This document shows positions 45,000-53,524 of a stretch of DNA of 64,000 nucleotides, in pieces. A program made the translations under genes and the position numbers. Location of the stretch: NCBI RefSeq assembly GCF_000022145.1, contig NC_011891.1, forward strand, positions 3,268,501 through 3,332,500, in the 5' to 3' direction. The stretch comes from Anaeromyxobacter dehalogenans 2CP-1 (GTDB taxonomy: Bacteria > Myxococcota > Myxococcia > Myxococcales > Anaeromyxobacteraceae). The notes below the pieces were generated by a model. That model was not told the DNA's origin, ran no database searches, and was given only the letters and a program-made list of their open reading frames with translations. How positions within the stretch are numbered: position 1 is the first letter of the stretch; every line of letters starts with the position of its first letter.

Positions 45000-47900
45000 G
45001 GTCGCCCTCCCCGCGCTGGTGGTGACCGCGTACGTCGGTGCGCTGTTCGCGGTCGCGGCGTGGGCGGAGCGCCGCGAGGCGCGCGGGCGGTCGGTGGCGT
45101 CGAACCGGCTGGTCTACTCGCTCGCGCTGGGCGTCTACGCGACCACCTGGACCTTCTACGGCAGCGTGGGCTTCGCCGCCCGGCGAGGGCTGCTGTTCCT
45201 GACCGTCTACCTCGGCCCGACGCTCTGCGCGGCGGTGTGGTGGTGGGTGGTGCGCAAGCTCGTCCGGATCAAGGACCGCTACCAGGTCACGAGCATCCCC
45301 GACGTGCTCGCGCTCCGCTACGAGCGATCGCAGGGCGTCGCGCTGACCGCGACGGCGCTGCTGGTGGTCGGGCTGGTGCCGTACATCGCGCTCCAGCTGA
45401 AGACGATGATCGCCACGCTCGGCCTGGTCGCCGGGGGCGGGCCGTCGCTCGCGTACCCGGGCGCGGGGAAGCGGCTCGGGCTCCCGCTGCTCGCGTTCCT
45501 GCTCGGCTTCACGATCATCTTCGGCCTGCGGCGCGCCCGGCCGTCCGAGCGTCACCCCGGCCTGGTGGTGGCGCTGGCGGTCGAGAGCATCGTGAAGCTC
45601 GCCGCGTTCCTGGCGGTGGGGGCGTGGTTCGTGTGGGGCTTCCGCGGCGGCCTCGCCGACGTGTTCTCCACCGCGCCGGGCGGCGACGCGGCGCCCGCGT
45701 TCCTCGGCGACACCGGCGTCGGGACGTGGCTCGCGCACCTGCTCGTCTCCGGGATGGCCGCGCTGCTCCTCCCCCGCCAGTTCCACGTGGCGGTCGTCGA
45801 GAACGCGAGCGAGGACCACGTCCGCACGGCGATGTGGCTGTTCCCGGCGTACCTGCTGCTCATCAACGTGTTCGTGCTGCCGCTGGCGCTGGGCGCGATC
45901 GCGGTGAGCCCGCCCGACGGCGCGGACGTCTTCGTGCTGTCGCTGCCGCTCGACACCGGGCACCCGGCGCTCGCCTGGCTGGTGTTCCTGGGCGGGTTCT
46001 CCGCCGGCACGGGCATGGTGATCGTCGAGACCACCGCGCTCGCCACCATGCTCTCGAACCACGTGGCGATCCCGGCCGCGGAGGCGTTCGCGCCGCTGCG
46101 CTGGCTGCGGCGGCACGTGCTCCACGCGCGCTGGGCGGCCGCGCTGATCGTGCTCGCGCTCGCGTTCGGGTACGAGCGGGCCTTCGGGCAGCGCTTCGGG
46201 CTCGCCTCCACGGGCCTGGTCTCGTTCACCGCCGTGCTCCAGCTCGCGCCCGCCCTGCTGGGCGGCCTGTTCTGGCGCGGCGCCAGCAAGGCCGGGGCGA
46301 TGGCCGGGATCGTCGCGGGCTTCGCCATGTGGGCCTACACGCTGGTCGTGCCGGTGCTGGCGCGGAGCGGCTGGCTCCCCGAGTCGCTGCTGCTGCAGGG
46401 GCCGCTCGGGATCGACGCGCTCGCCCCCGAGGGCCTGTTCGACGTCCACACGGATCCGGTCACGCACGCGGTGGTGTGGACGCTCCTCGCGAACGGGCTC
46501 GCCTTCGTGGTGGGCTCCCTGCTCTTGCCGCCCGGCGCGGAGGAGTCGGCGCGGGCGGACCGGGTCGTCGGCGCGCTCGCGGCCGGTCCTTCGGGCGGGG
46601 CGCCGCTGGACGCGCCGGCGCTCACGACGGTGGAGGCGAAGCGGCGGGCCGCCGTGGAGCTCCTCGGCACGTACGTGCCCGCCGCCGAGGCGGAGGAGAT
46701 GGCCGCCACCTGCCTGGAGCGCTGCGGGGCGCGCCCGGAGCAGGGCCTGACCGCGCTGCAGGTCGCGGAGCTGCAGGCGCAGGTCGAGGTGGCGCTCGCC
46801 GGGGCGATCGGCGCGGCCGCCGCCCACGCCGCGGTACGCCGAGCCGGGCTGGTGACGCCCGGGGAGGCGCGCGCGATCTCGACCGCGTACGCCGACATCC
46901 TCACCGCGCTCCACGTGTCGCCGCACGAGCTGCGCCGCCGGGTGGACTACCACCGCGCCCGCGAGCGCCTGCTCTCGCGGGACGCGGAGAACCAGCGGTT
47001 CCTCGCGGGCGTGAGCGCGCTGCTCGCGGGATCGCTGGACGCGGAGGCGATCGCGCGGACCGCGGTGCGCCTCCCGGTGCCGCACCTCGCCGACGCGGTG
47101 CTGCTCGTGCTCCGGCAGGAGGGCGGCCCGCGCGTCCAGCTCGCCCACGCCGATCCGCGCCGCGAGGAGGAGGGGCGCGCCGCGCTGGCGGGGCCGGGGA
47201 GCGCCCTCGACCGCGCGGCGTCGATCACCCGCGCCCTCGAGACCGGCCGGCCGGTGGTGAGCCGCCCCGCGGCCCAGGCCGGCTGGCCCGAGCCGCTGCG
47301 CGCCGCCCTGCCCAGCCAGGTCGAGCTGACGCTGCCGCTCGCCGGGGTGGGCGAGCCGCTCGGGACGCTGTCGCTGTTCGGGGATCGCGAGGATCGGCTC
47401 GCCACCCCGGAGGCGCTGGCGCTCGCCGAGGAGCTGGCGCGGCGGCTGGCGATCGCGCTCGACAACGCCCGCCTCTACGGCGAGGCGGAGCGCGCCGTGC
47501 GCGCGCGCGACGAGTTCCTCGCCATCGCCTCGCACGAGCTGAAGGGGCCGCTCGGGCCGCTGCAGCTCCGCATCGCCATGCTGGAGCGGCTCATCGCCCG
47601 CGGCGAGCTGCGCGCCATGCCCCACGAGAAGCTGGTGCAGATCTTCGGCGGCGCGCGCGGCCAGGTGCACCGGCTGGCCTCGCTGGTGGACGACCTGCTC
47701 GACGTCACCCGGCTCTCCACCAAGCGCTTCCGCCTCGACGTCGCCCCCATGGACCTGGCCGCGGTGGTGCGGGAGGTGGTCGAGCAGCACGCCGCCGAGG
47801 CCGTCGCGGCCGGCGTGGCGCTGCGCGTGGAGGCGCCGCCGTCGGTGCTCGGAGCGTGGGACCGCCGGCGCATCGATCAGGTGCTCGAGAACCTGGTCGG

Positions 47901-48201
47901 CAACGCGCTCAAGTACGCGCCCGGGGCGCCGGTCGAGGTGCGCGTCGAGGCCGACGCCGCCACCGCGCGCATCCGCGTCCAGGATCGCGGCCCCGGCATC
48001 CCGGCCGCGGATCAGGAGCGCGTGTTCGGCGCGTTCGAGCGCGCCTGCCCGCACCGCGGCGTCGGCGGCCTGGGCGTCGGGCTCTACGTGGTCCGCGAGA
48101 TCGTCCGCGCGCACGGCGGCTCGGTCTCGCTCGAGAGCGAGCCGGGCCATGGCACCACGTTCACCGTCACCCTGCCCCGCGGCGCGCCGGCCCAGGCCTG
48201 A
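44992..48201 (+). CDS. Sodium/solute symporter fused to histidine kinase (CbrA-like sensor)
   Basis: A 1069-residue sensor. The N-terminal half (about 1-510) is a sodium:solute symporter of roughly 13 transmembrane helices (for example YATTWTFYGSVGFAARRG, RIKDRYQVTSIPDVLALRYE). A GAF-like domain (about 680-820) follows. The kinase core has the phosphoacceptor His848 in AIASHELKGPLGPL, the N-box NLVGNALKYAPG, DRGPGIP and GLGVGLYVVREI. It should sense or import a solute and phosphorylate a response regulator, probably the receiver at 44297. CbrA of pseudomonads has the same organisation and controls carbon and nitrogen use. ATG 44992 overlaps the upstream gene. Confidence 0.92.
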   Translation: MREVALPALVVTAYVGALFAVAAWAERREARGRSVASNRLVYSLALGVYATTWTFYGSVGFAARRGLLFLTVYLGPTLCAAVWWWVVRKLVRIKDRYQVTSIPDVLALRYERSQGVALTATALLVVGLVPYIALQLKTMIATLGLVAGGGPSLAYPGAGKRLGLPLLAFLLGFTIIFGLRRARPSERHPGLVVALAVESIVKLAAFLAVGAWFVWGFRGGLADVFSTAPGGDAAPAFLGDTGVGTWLAHLLVSGMAALLLPRQFHVAVVENASEDHVRTAMWLFPAYLLLINVFVLPLALGAIAVSPPDGADVFVLSLPLDTGHPALAWLVFLGGFSAGTGMVIVETTALATMLSNHVAIPAAEAFAPLRWLRRHVLHARWAAALIVLALAFGYERAFGQRFGLASTGLVSFTAVLQLAPALLGGLFWRGASKAGAMAGIVAGFAMWAYTLVVPVLARSGWLPESLLLQGPLGIDALAPEGLFDVHTDPVTHAVVWTLLANGLAFVVGSLLLPPGAEESARADRVVGALAAGPSGGAPLDAPALTTVEAKRRAAVELLGTYVPAAEAEEMAATCLERCGARPEQGLTALQVAELQAQVEVALAGAIGAAAAHAAVRRAGLVTPGEARAISTAYADILTALHVSPHELRRRVDYHRARERLLSRDAENQRFLAGVSALLAGSLDAEAIARTAVRLPVPHLADAVLLVLRQEGGPRVQLAHADPRREEEGRAALAGPGSALDRAASITRALETGRPVVSRPAAQAGWPEPLRAALPSQVELTLPLAGVGEPLGTLSLFGDREDRLATPEALALAEELARRLAIALDNARLYGEAERAVRARDEFLAIASHELKGPLGPLQLRIAMLERLIARGELRAMPHEKLVQIFGGARGQVHRLASLVDDLLDVTRLSTKRFRLDVAPMDLAAVVREVVEQHAAEAVAAGVALRVEAPPSVLGAWDRRRIDQVLENLVGNALKYAPGAPVEVRVEADAATARIRVQDRGPGIPAADQERVFGAFERACPHRGVGGLGVGLYVVREIVRAHGGSVSLESEPGHGTTFTVTLPRGAPAQA

Positions 48202-48239
48202 GCACGGCCGCGAGCCGAAGGCAGCAGCATCAGCATCTC

Positions 48240-48770
48240 GCCGCCGCGGCGCGGTCCGTCGCGTCCGCGCCGCGCCGCGCCGGTGTGGCCCGGTCCACAC
48301 CTCGCAGCCCAGCAGCCACACAGCTCCCCCGGCGCGCGCCCCAGCACCGCGAGGAAGCCGCCGTGGATGCAGCGCAGGTGGTGGAAGGCGCAGAGGCCGA
48401 CCAGGTTCTGCGGGTCATCGCTGCCGCCGTGCGAGCGGAAGTCGATGTGGTGCGCGTGCGCCGCGTTCCGGCTGCAGCGCGGCACCTGGCACCAGCCCTG
48501 ATCCCGCTCCCGAACCCGCCGCGAACGCGTCATTGGGCCCCCCGGTGCATCGCGCCAGGTCGCGAGGAAGTGGAAGCCGATGACCGCCAGGCACGTTCCG
48601 GTGGAGAGGGCGTGCCCGTGCTGCTCCCGGACGGAGGCGATCGCCGCCGCCGACAGCACCCCGACCCCGCGCGGCAGGGCCGCGACCGACTTTCCCCGCG
48701 CACGCAGCTGCCCCTCGCGCTCGCCCTCCACCTCGCGGCGGAGCGCGACGCAGGTCGCCTCGAGCGCCCG
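48240..48770 (-). pseudogene. HNH endonuclease gene remnant, N-terminus lost
   Basis: On the minus strand the frame reads RALEATCVALRREVEGEREG, then the HNH core CQVPRC, HAHHIDFRSHGG, NLVGLCAFHHLRCIHGG and AVLGRAPGELCG. Zn-binding Cys pairs and the H-N-H residues are present. Upstream of about 48770 the frame is antisense to the integrase remnant, so the N-terminal half is gone. Near 48320 a typical C-terminus (LLGCEVWTGPHRR) continues in another frame, suggesting a frameshift. HNH proteins of this type occur in multiple copies in some GC-rich myxobacterial genomes. Not expected to be functional. Confidence 0.65.
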
Positions 48771-49343
48771 CGAGGGGGAGATCTTCGGTCTCCTCAAGCA
48801 GGACGTCGACCTCGAGCGCGGCGTCATCATGGTGTGCCGGTCCTCGGAGGCGGACCGCACGAAGGACGGCAAGGCGGCGCCCGTCCCGATCGCCCCGCAG
48901 CTCCGGCCCTACTTCGAGCGCGCGCTCCGGGAGGCTCCCGGCCGGCTCGCCTTCCCGGCCGAGGGCGGCGCGATGCACAGCCGCAAGCTGCGCCTGAACC
49001 GGCCGCTCCGGGCCGCCATCGCGCGGGCGGGCCTGGTCACCGGTACGAGCACCGGTGCCTGTCGGCGGGCTGCGGCCACGTGGCGCCGAGCCAGGAGGCC
49101 GCCGCGCCCGAGACCTGCTCGCCCTGCGGCAAAGCGACGCTGTGGTCGAAGCCCATCCCGCGGCACGTCACGTTCCACGGCACGCGGCACAGCTTCGGGA
49201 CCGCGATGGTCCGGCGCGCGGGCATGGCCGTGGCGCAGAAGGCTCTCCGCCACTCGGACGTCCGGCTCACGATCCACACGTACGGCCACTTGGACGACGG
49301 CGACCTGCGCGACGGCATCGCCAAGGCGTTCGGCCCCGGGTAG
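48769..49343 (+). pseudogene. Tyrosine recombinase (integrase) remnant, truncated and frameshifted
   Basis: The catalytic half of a tyrosine recombinase. It opens at the first catalytic Arg (REGEIFGLLKQDVDLERG at 48769), runs to LRAAIARAGLVTG, then loses frame by a one-base deletion near 49043. It continues in another frame as YEHRCLSAGCGHV, CSPCGKATLW, HVTFHGTRHSFGT (H-x-x-R), LRHSDVR and the nucleophile Tyr in HTYGHLDDGDLRDG, to a stop at 49343. A Cys-rich zinc-ribbon-like insert lies between the Arg and H-x-x-R boxes. The DNA-binding N-terminus is missing; the HNH remnant abuts instead. It marks an old mobile-element insertion. Confidence 0.8.
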
Positions 49344-49412
49344 CGGTTCGAATATTGTGCGACAATCGACCAAACATTGAGCCTGATCAAGCTCGCGTCG
49401 GTCAATCTGTGA

Positions 49413-49463
49413 TATAGTAGGAGAGAATGGAAAACCGGCGGGGTTAGCGTCCCCGCCGGCTTT
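49413..49463 (+). promoter_or_regulatory. Possible leader: -10-like box, tiny ORF and terminator-like hairpin
   Basis: In a locally AT-richer stretch after the integrase remnant, TATAGT (49413-49418) is followed by AGGAGAGA and the six-codon frame ATG-GAA-AAC-CGG-CGG-GGT-TAG. That frame overlaps the first arm of a perfect 9-bp hairpin (49435-49443 with 49451-49459) which ends in CTTT. The arrangement resembles an attenuator or a plain terminator for an upstream transcript. The -35 region is poor. Confidence 0.35.
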
Positions 49464-49613
49464 CGAGTCTGAGCCGCTCGGAGGGCGACTCGCTGCGATT
49501 GGCAAACCGGAGGCTAGGCCAGCTTCGGTTGATTCGCAAGTCCTCTTCCCCTCCGGGCTTAACCAAGCGGCCTCGCGGCCGCAACGGGCGGGTTTGCCCA
49601 GAGGAGAAGAGTG

Positions 49614-49928
49614 ATGTTCATCGCATATGGTCTGGAATGGGACGGGACGTTCAAGGACCCCAACCGCTTCAAGGGGGTCGGCGGCGTCTACATGGTCTGG
49701 TGCAAGAAGGGCGAGGATTGGAAGGTCCTCGACGTGGGCGAGTCCGGAAACGTCGCCGAGCGCCTCGCGAACCACGACCGAGCGCTGCAGTGGGCTCTAC
49801 ACGCCGCGTTCGCGGGTGGGGAGGTTCACCTCGCCGCCCACTACACGCTCGGCGCCGACGCGGACGGCCGCCGCGCCATCGAGCACAAGCTCCGCGAGCT
49901 GACGTGCCCGCCGTGCGGGGTCCGGTAG
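49614..49928 (+). CDS. GIY-YIG-like small protein
   Basis: A 104-residue protein starting at ATG 49614, 7 nt after GAGGAG. GVGGVYMVW near residue 25 stands for the GIY element and VLDVGESGNVAERLANHDR for the YIG element with the conserved Arg. A helical end with HKLRELTCPPCG follows. The fold belongs to the GIY-YIG nuclease superfamily, but the Tyr of the second motif is replaced, so catalysis is uncertain. It lies within the remnant of a mobile element, with a terminator hairpin after it, and could be cargo. Confidence 0.65.
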   Translation: MFIAYGLEWDGTFKDPNRFKGVGGVYMVWCKKGEDWKVLDVGESGNVAERLANHDRALQWALHAAFAGGEVHLAAHYTLGADADGRRAIEHKLRELTCPPCGVR

Positions 49929-49939
49929 CGTGATGCACT

Positions 49940-49972
49940 AGCCGCGGGTGGCCCGTGCCGGCGCCCGCGGCT
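49940..49972. terminator. Hairpin between convergent genes
   Basis: A perfect 9-bp stem (49940-49948 with 49964-49972) and a 15-nt GC-rich loop lies 11 bp after the GIY-YIG-like gene and 65 bp from the end of the convergent DUF1015 gene. No T-tract. Confidence 0.45.
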
Positions 49973-50037
49973 CCGCTTGCGGGTGGTCTTCGTGCTGCCG
50001 CAGCGCTGCGGGTTCGGAGGCCGAAGCCCGTAAGTCC

Positions 50038-51252
50038 TTAGAAAGAATGGACGAACAGCCCCGAGCGCAGCTTCGGCTCGAACCAGGTGCTCTTCGGCGG
50101 CATGAGCTTGCCCGCGTCGGACACCGCGATGAGCTGCTCGATGCGCGTGGGGAACAGGTGCAGCGCGAGCGACCAGCCCTCCTCGTTCACCCGGCGCTCC
50201 AGCTCCTGGTGACCTCGGATGCCGCCGACGAAGTCGACGTCCTTCGAGGTGCGCGGATCGCGGATGCCGAACAGCGGCTCGAGCAGCTGGTCCTGCGCGA
50301 TGGAGCAGTCGAGCGCCTTCACCGGATCGGCGGCATCGAAGCTGCCCTTGCGGACGTGGGCGTGCCACCAGCGGCCGCCCAGGTACACGCCGAACGCGAG
50401 CGGGTGATCGGGGCGCGGGTCCTTCGCGGGCTCGAGGTCGAGCACCTGGCGCAGCGCCTCGAGCAGCGCGTCGGGCGAGCGCCGCTGCGGGTCGCGCACC
50501 AGGCGGTTGTAGGCGAGGATCTGCATCTGGTCGTGCGGGAACACCACCGCGAGGAACCCGTCGTGCTCGCCGGGCTGGCCGCGGCGCGCCGCGTGGACGC
50601 GCGAGGCGGCGGCGGACCGGTGGTGGCCGTCGGCCACGTAGAGCGCGGGCACGCCGCCGAAGAGCTGCTCGATGCGGGCGCCGAGCGCCGGGGGGACCAC
50701 CCAGAGCTGGTGGGCGACGCCGTCCGGCGTGACGAGGTCGTACTCGGGCGCGGCGCGCTTCACCTCCTCGATCGCCGCGTCGATGTCCGGCACCGCGCGG
50801 TAGGTGAGGAACACCGGCTCGTCGTGCGCCGACAGCGTGTCGATGTGGCGGACGCGGTCGTCCTCCTTGTCGGCGCGCGTCTTCTCGTGCTTCTTGATGA
50901 CGTCGCGGTCGTACTCGTCCACCGACGCGCACGCCACCAGGCCGGTCTGCCGGTGCTCGCCCATCCGCTGCGCGTACACGTAGAAGCGCGGCTCCGAGTC
51001 GGCGCGCAGCACGCCGCGGCGCACCAGCTCGTCGAGGTTCTCGCGCCCCTTCGCGTAGACCGGGTCGGAGTGCTCGTCCACGCCCTCCGGCAGGTCGATC
51101 TCCGGCCGCGACACGCGCAGGAAGCTGTCGGCGTTCCCGGCGGCGAGCGCGCGCGCCTCCTTCGTGGAGACGACGTCGTACGGCGGCGAGGCGACCTGGG
51201 CGGCGAGGGCGGCGGGCGGGCGCAGGGCGCGGAACGGGCGGAGCGTGGCCAT
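50038..51252 (-). CDS. DUF1015 family protein (ParB/sulfiredoxin-like domain)
   Basis: A 404-residue cytosolic protein with the family pattern: RPFRALRPPAALAAQVASPP at the N-terminus, YDVVSTKEARALAAGN, then RHIDTLSAHDEPVFLTY, and the central ALYVADGHHRSAAA, where DGHHR is the ParB-like nucleotide-binding motif. The C-terminal part ends with VGGIRGHQELERRVNEEG and LMPPKSTWFEPKLRSGLFVH. Related proteins have been suggested to act as kinases on small molecules such as serine, but I cannot assign a substrate here. It is separated from the zinc-ribbon gene by 247 bp. Confidence 0.85.
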   Translation of the reverse strand: MATLRPFRALRPPAALAAQVASPPYDVVSTKEARALAAGNADSFLRVSRPEIDLPEGVDEHSDPVYAKGRENLDELVRRGVLRADSEPRFYVYAQRMGEHRQTGLVACASVDEYDRDVIKKHEKTRADKEDDRVRHIDTLSAHDEPVFLTYRAVPDIDAAIEEVKRAAPEYDLVTPDGVAHQLWVVPPALGARIEQLFGGVPALYVADGHHRSAAASRVHAARRGQPGEHDGFLAVVFPHDQMQILAYNRLVRDPQRRSPDALLEALRQVLDLEPAKDPRPDHPLAFGVYLGGRWWHAHVRKGSFDAADPVKALDCSIAQDQLLEPLFGIRDPRTSKDVDFVGGIRGHQELERRVNEEGWSLALHLFPTRIEQLIAVSDAGKLMPPKSTWFEPKLRSGLFVHSF

Positions 51253-51499
51253 CGGACCTCCGGGCGGCGCGGCGGCCGCTGGCGAGTGGAAGGGGGTCCG
51301 GCGCGCGGGGGGCGCCGGGGGGCCACTCGTCTTAACAGGGTCGCCCGCTCAGGGCGCGCGAATCAGTTCCCGCACCGGGCCAGGCGGTCGAGACGCGAGC
51401 AGCGCGAGGCGCGACGACCGAGCATGCCCGTGGGCATGTGAGGGAGGAGCAACGACGCGATGCGACGCGGATCCGCCGCCGCGGCGACCGGAGGGGCTC

Positions 51500-51721
51500 T
51501 CACCCCCACAGCTTCTCGTCGCGGTGCTTCAGCACGTGCCCGCAGACGGCACAGACGCGGACCGCGCCGCCCACCCCGGCCGAACGGCCGTCGGCGTACG
51601 TGTGATCGCAGTCCTCGAGCAGCCGGGCCTCGTCGGCGCGGAGCGCGGCCAGCGCCGCCTCGTGCTTCGCGATCTCGACCCGCAGCTCGGTACGGCGGGC
51701 CAGCCTTTCGGACTGTGTCAC
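51500..51721 (-). CDS. Zinc-ribbon microprotein
   Basis: A 73-residue protein starting at GTG 51721 directly after GGGAGGGCGC. The N-terminal half is a charged helix (about residues 3-36, IAKHEAALAALRADEARLLE). The C-terminal part has C-x-H and C-x-x-C (CDHTY, VCAVCGH), enough for one zinc site. It resembles small DksA- or transcript-associated zinc proteins only in outline; no family is assigned. Divergent from the first multihaem cytochrome gene across 357 bp. Confidence 0.65.
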   Translation of the reverse strand: MTQSERLARRTELRVEIAKHEAALAALRADEARLLEDCDHTYADGRSAGVGGAVRVCAVCGHVLKHRDEKLWG

Positions 51722-51858
51722 GCGCGCCCTCCCCGGTTCCGCTCCTGGTGTCCGGCGAGTGTATCGGGGAACTCCGCGCCGCGCGCGCTGGCGACCTGCA
51801 ACGCTGCGGGGACAGGTCCCGACGCTTCGCGCAACGTTTGCGTCAGTCGAGCGACCGC

Positions 51859-51872
51859 CGCGTCCCTTGCGC
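51859..51872. repeat. Shared 14-mer upstream of cytochrome gene 1
   Basis: CGCGTCCCTTGCGC, 207 bp before the ATG of the first cytochrome gene. The identical 14-mer occurs 91 bp before the second cytochrome gene. Confidence 0.45.
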
Positions 51873-51961
51873 GTGGGACACGACGGGCTCGCACCTTGAC
51901 CCACCCGTTCGCGTCAGGGGTTTCCGCGCACTTAGCTGTCGGTACGGATTTCGGCGCGAAC

Positions 51962-51977
51962 CGGCACGTGCGTTGCT
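51962..51977 (+). promoter_or_regulatory. Sigma-54 (-24/-12) promoter of the first multihaem cytochrome gene
   Basis: CGGCACGTGCGTTGCT matches the consensus TGGCACG-N4-TTGCW at all but the first position, with the invariant GG (51963-51964) and GC (51975-51976) spaced by 10 bp. The predicted start leaves a leader of about 90 nt before the ATG at 52079. A sigma-54 activator would be required; none is adjacent. Confidence 0.6.
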
Positions 51978-52078
51978 CGACCGGCACCCCCGAACGTGGC
52001 GCCATGGCCGCCGCCCGCCCACGGTCCGGTGCTCCAGCGCCGGGTCCTGGTCCCCGGGCCGCCGCCCGGAGACGAACC

Positions 52079-53446
52079 ATGGCCTCGACCCACCGTGCGG
52101 CGCTCGCCGCGCTCGCCCTCCTCACCGCCACCGCCGCCTGCGACCAGGCTCGCCCGACGCTCGGCGAGGCCGACGCCGGCGCGGAGGGCGACTGCACCTC
52201 CTGCCACGGCGACGCGACCCGCACCGAGGCGAGCGCGCTGCTCCAGGCGGCTCCGCCGCGCGACGCCCACGGCAGCGCCAGCGGGCCGGCGGTCGGCGCG
52301 CACCAGGCCCACCTGCACGCGACCGCGGTCTCCGGGCCGATCGCCTGCGCCGAGTGCCACGCCGTGCCCACGCAGCGGCTCCACTCGAACGGCCAGGTGG
52401 ACCTCGCCTTCGGCGCGCTCGCCCGGGCCGGCGGCGCGTCGCCGGCGTTCGCGGGCGGCACCTGCTCCGGCGTCTACTGCCACGGCGCGACGCTCTCCGG
52501 CGGGAGCCTCACCGCGCCGGTCTGGGGCAGCGCCGGGCCGCTGGACTGCGCGAGCTGCCACGGCGCGCCTCCGCCGTCGCACGCCGCCGGCGCCACCGCC
52601 TGCGCCACCTGCCACCCCGGCACCGTCGACGCCGACGGCACGCTGAACCTCGCCGGCGGACTGCACCTGAACGGCGTGGTGGACGTGAACGGCGCGCACC
52701 CCGAGGGCTGGTCGGATCCGTCGCAGCACGGCCGCGCCGCGAAGCGCGATCTCTCGAGCTGCACCGCCTGCCACGGCGCCGACTACGGCGGCGGGACCTC
52801 CGGCGTGTCCTGCAACGCCTGCCACGGCGGCACCGCCTGGCAGTCGAACTGCACCTTCTGCCACGGCACCAAGGTCGCGGCATACGCCGCCGCCGACCTG
52901 CCGAAGGCCGCGCCGCCGCTCGGCACGCAGGGCGAGACGGCCGTCACCGACCGCGCCGTCGGTGCGCACCAGAAGCACCTCCTCGCCACCCTGTCCTCGC
53001 CGCTCGCGTGCGCCGAGTGCCACGCCGTCCCCGCCGACCTCGGCCACCTCGACGGCGCCGCGCAGGTGACGTTCGGCGTCGCCGCCCGCCGGAACGGGGC
53101 CGCGCCGGCGTGGAACGGGACCACCTGCGCGTCCACCTACTGCCACGGCTCCACCGCGGGCGCCGCCGCACCGGCGCCGGCCTGGACCTCGACGGCCGGC
53201 ACCACCTGCGCCTCCTGCCACCTGCCGCAGAGCGGGAGCGGAACGTCCGCTTACTCCGGGCGACACTACCTGCACGTCTCCAGCCGCGGGATCTCCTGCG
53301 CGACGTGCCACGGGTCCGGGTACACTGCGAGCGCCGTCGTGCCGGCCACCCACGTGGACGGGACGCGGCAATTGCAGCCCATCGTCGGCTGGAACGCGGC
53401 CTCCCGGAGCTGTGCGCCGGGGTGCCACGGCGGCGAGACCTGGTAG
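52079..53446 (+). CDS. Multihaem c-type cytochrome lipoprotein (CxxxxCH/CxxCH family)
   Basis: A 455-residue outer-surface or periplasmic lipoprotein. The signal peptide ends in LTATAAC (lipidated Cys at about residue 21). I count ten canonical CxxCH haem-binding motifs, two CxxxxCH (CSGVYCH, CASTYCH) and one CxxxCH near the end (CAPGCH), so up to 13 haems. The alternating CxxxxCH...CxxCH repeats define a family known from Geobacter, involved in extracellular electron transfer. Repeats of about 100-130 residues recur, with VGAHQAHL/VGAHQKHL His-rich blocks that may give distal haem ligands. Shares architecture with the next cytochrome gene. Confidence 0.9.
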   Translation: MASTHRAALAALALLTATAACDQARPTLGEADAGAEGDCTSCHGDATRTEASALLQAAPPRDAHGSASGPAVGAHQAHLHATAVSGPIACAECHAVPTQRLHSNGQVDLAFGALARAGGASPAFAGGTCSGVYCHGATLSGGSLTAPVWGSAGPLDCASCHGAPPPSHAAGATACATCHPGTVDADGTLNLAGGLHLNGVVDVNGAHPEGWSDPSQHGRAAKRDLSSCTACHGADYGGGTSGVSCNACHGGTAWQSNCTFCHGTKVAAYAAADLPKAAPPLGTQGETAVTDRAVGAHQKHLLATLSSPLACAECHAVPADLGHLDGAAQVTFGVAARRNGAAPAWNGTTCASTYCHGSTAGAAAPAPAWTSTAGTTCASCHLPQSGSGTSAYSGRHYLHVSSRGISCATCHGSGYTASAVVPATHVDGTRQLQPIVGWNAASRSCAPGCHGGETW

Positions 53447-53524
53447 CGGACCGGCCGGCAGCCACCGGAACGCGACGCGCCCGAGGGCACCCGGCGCCCG
53501 AGCCGCGCATCCTGCGGTCGGGTG

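Larger units (their letters stand above)
51722..52078. other. 357-bp divergent region upstream of first multihaem cytochrome
   Basis: No gene. It holds a sigma-54-type promoter at 51962-51977 and a 14-mer at 51859-51872 that recurs upstream of the second cytochrome gene. No other repeat was seen. Confidence 0.6.

Noticed and set aside
49340-49375. Possible tRNA 3' end as an integrase attachment site (GGTTCGAAT at 49346)
   Set aside because: The T-loop-like stretch lacks a matching 5-bp T-stem and no acceptor, D or anticodon arm is found around it.
44698-49510. 13-bp direct repeat ATTGGCAAACCGG at 44698-44710 and 49498-49510, a possible element boundary around the pseudogene island
   Set aside because: A 13-base match is expected several times by chance among all pairs in 64 kb. 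The flanking bases differ, and the first copy lies within the regulator-to-kinase gap, not at an element border.
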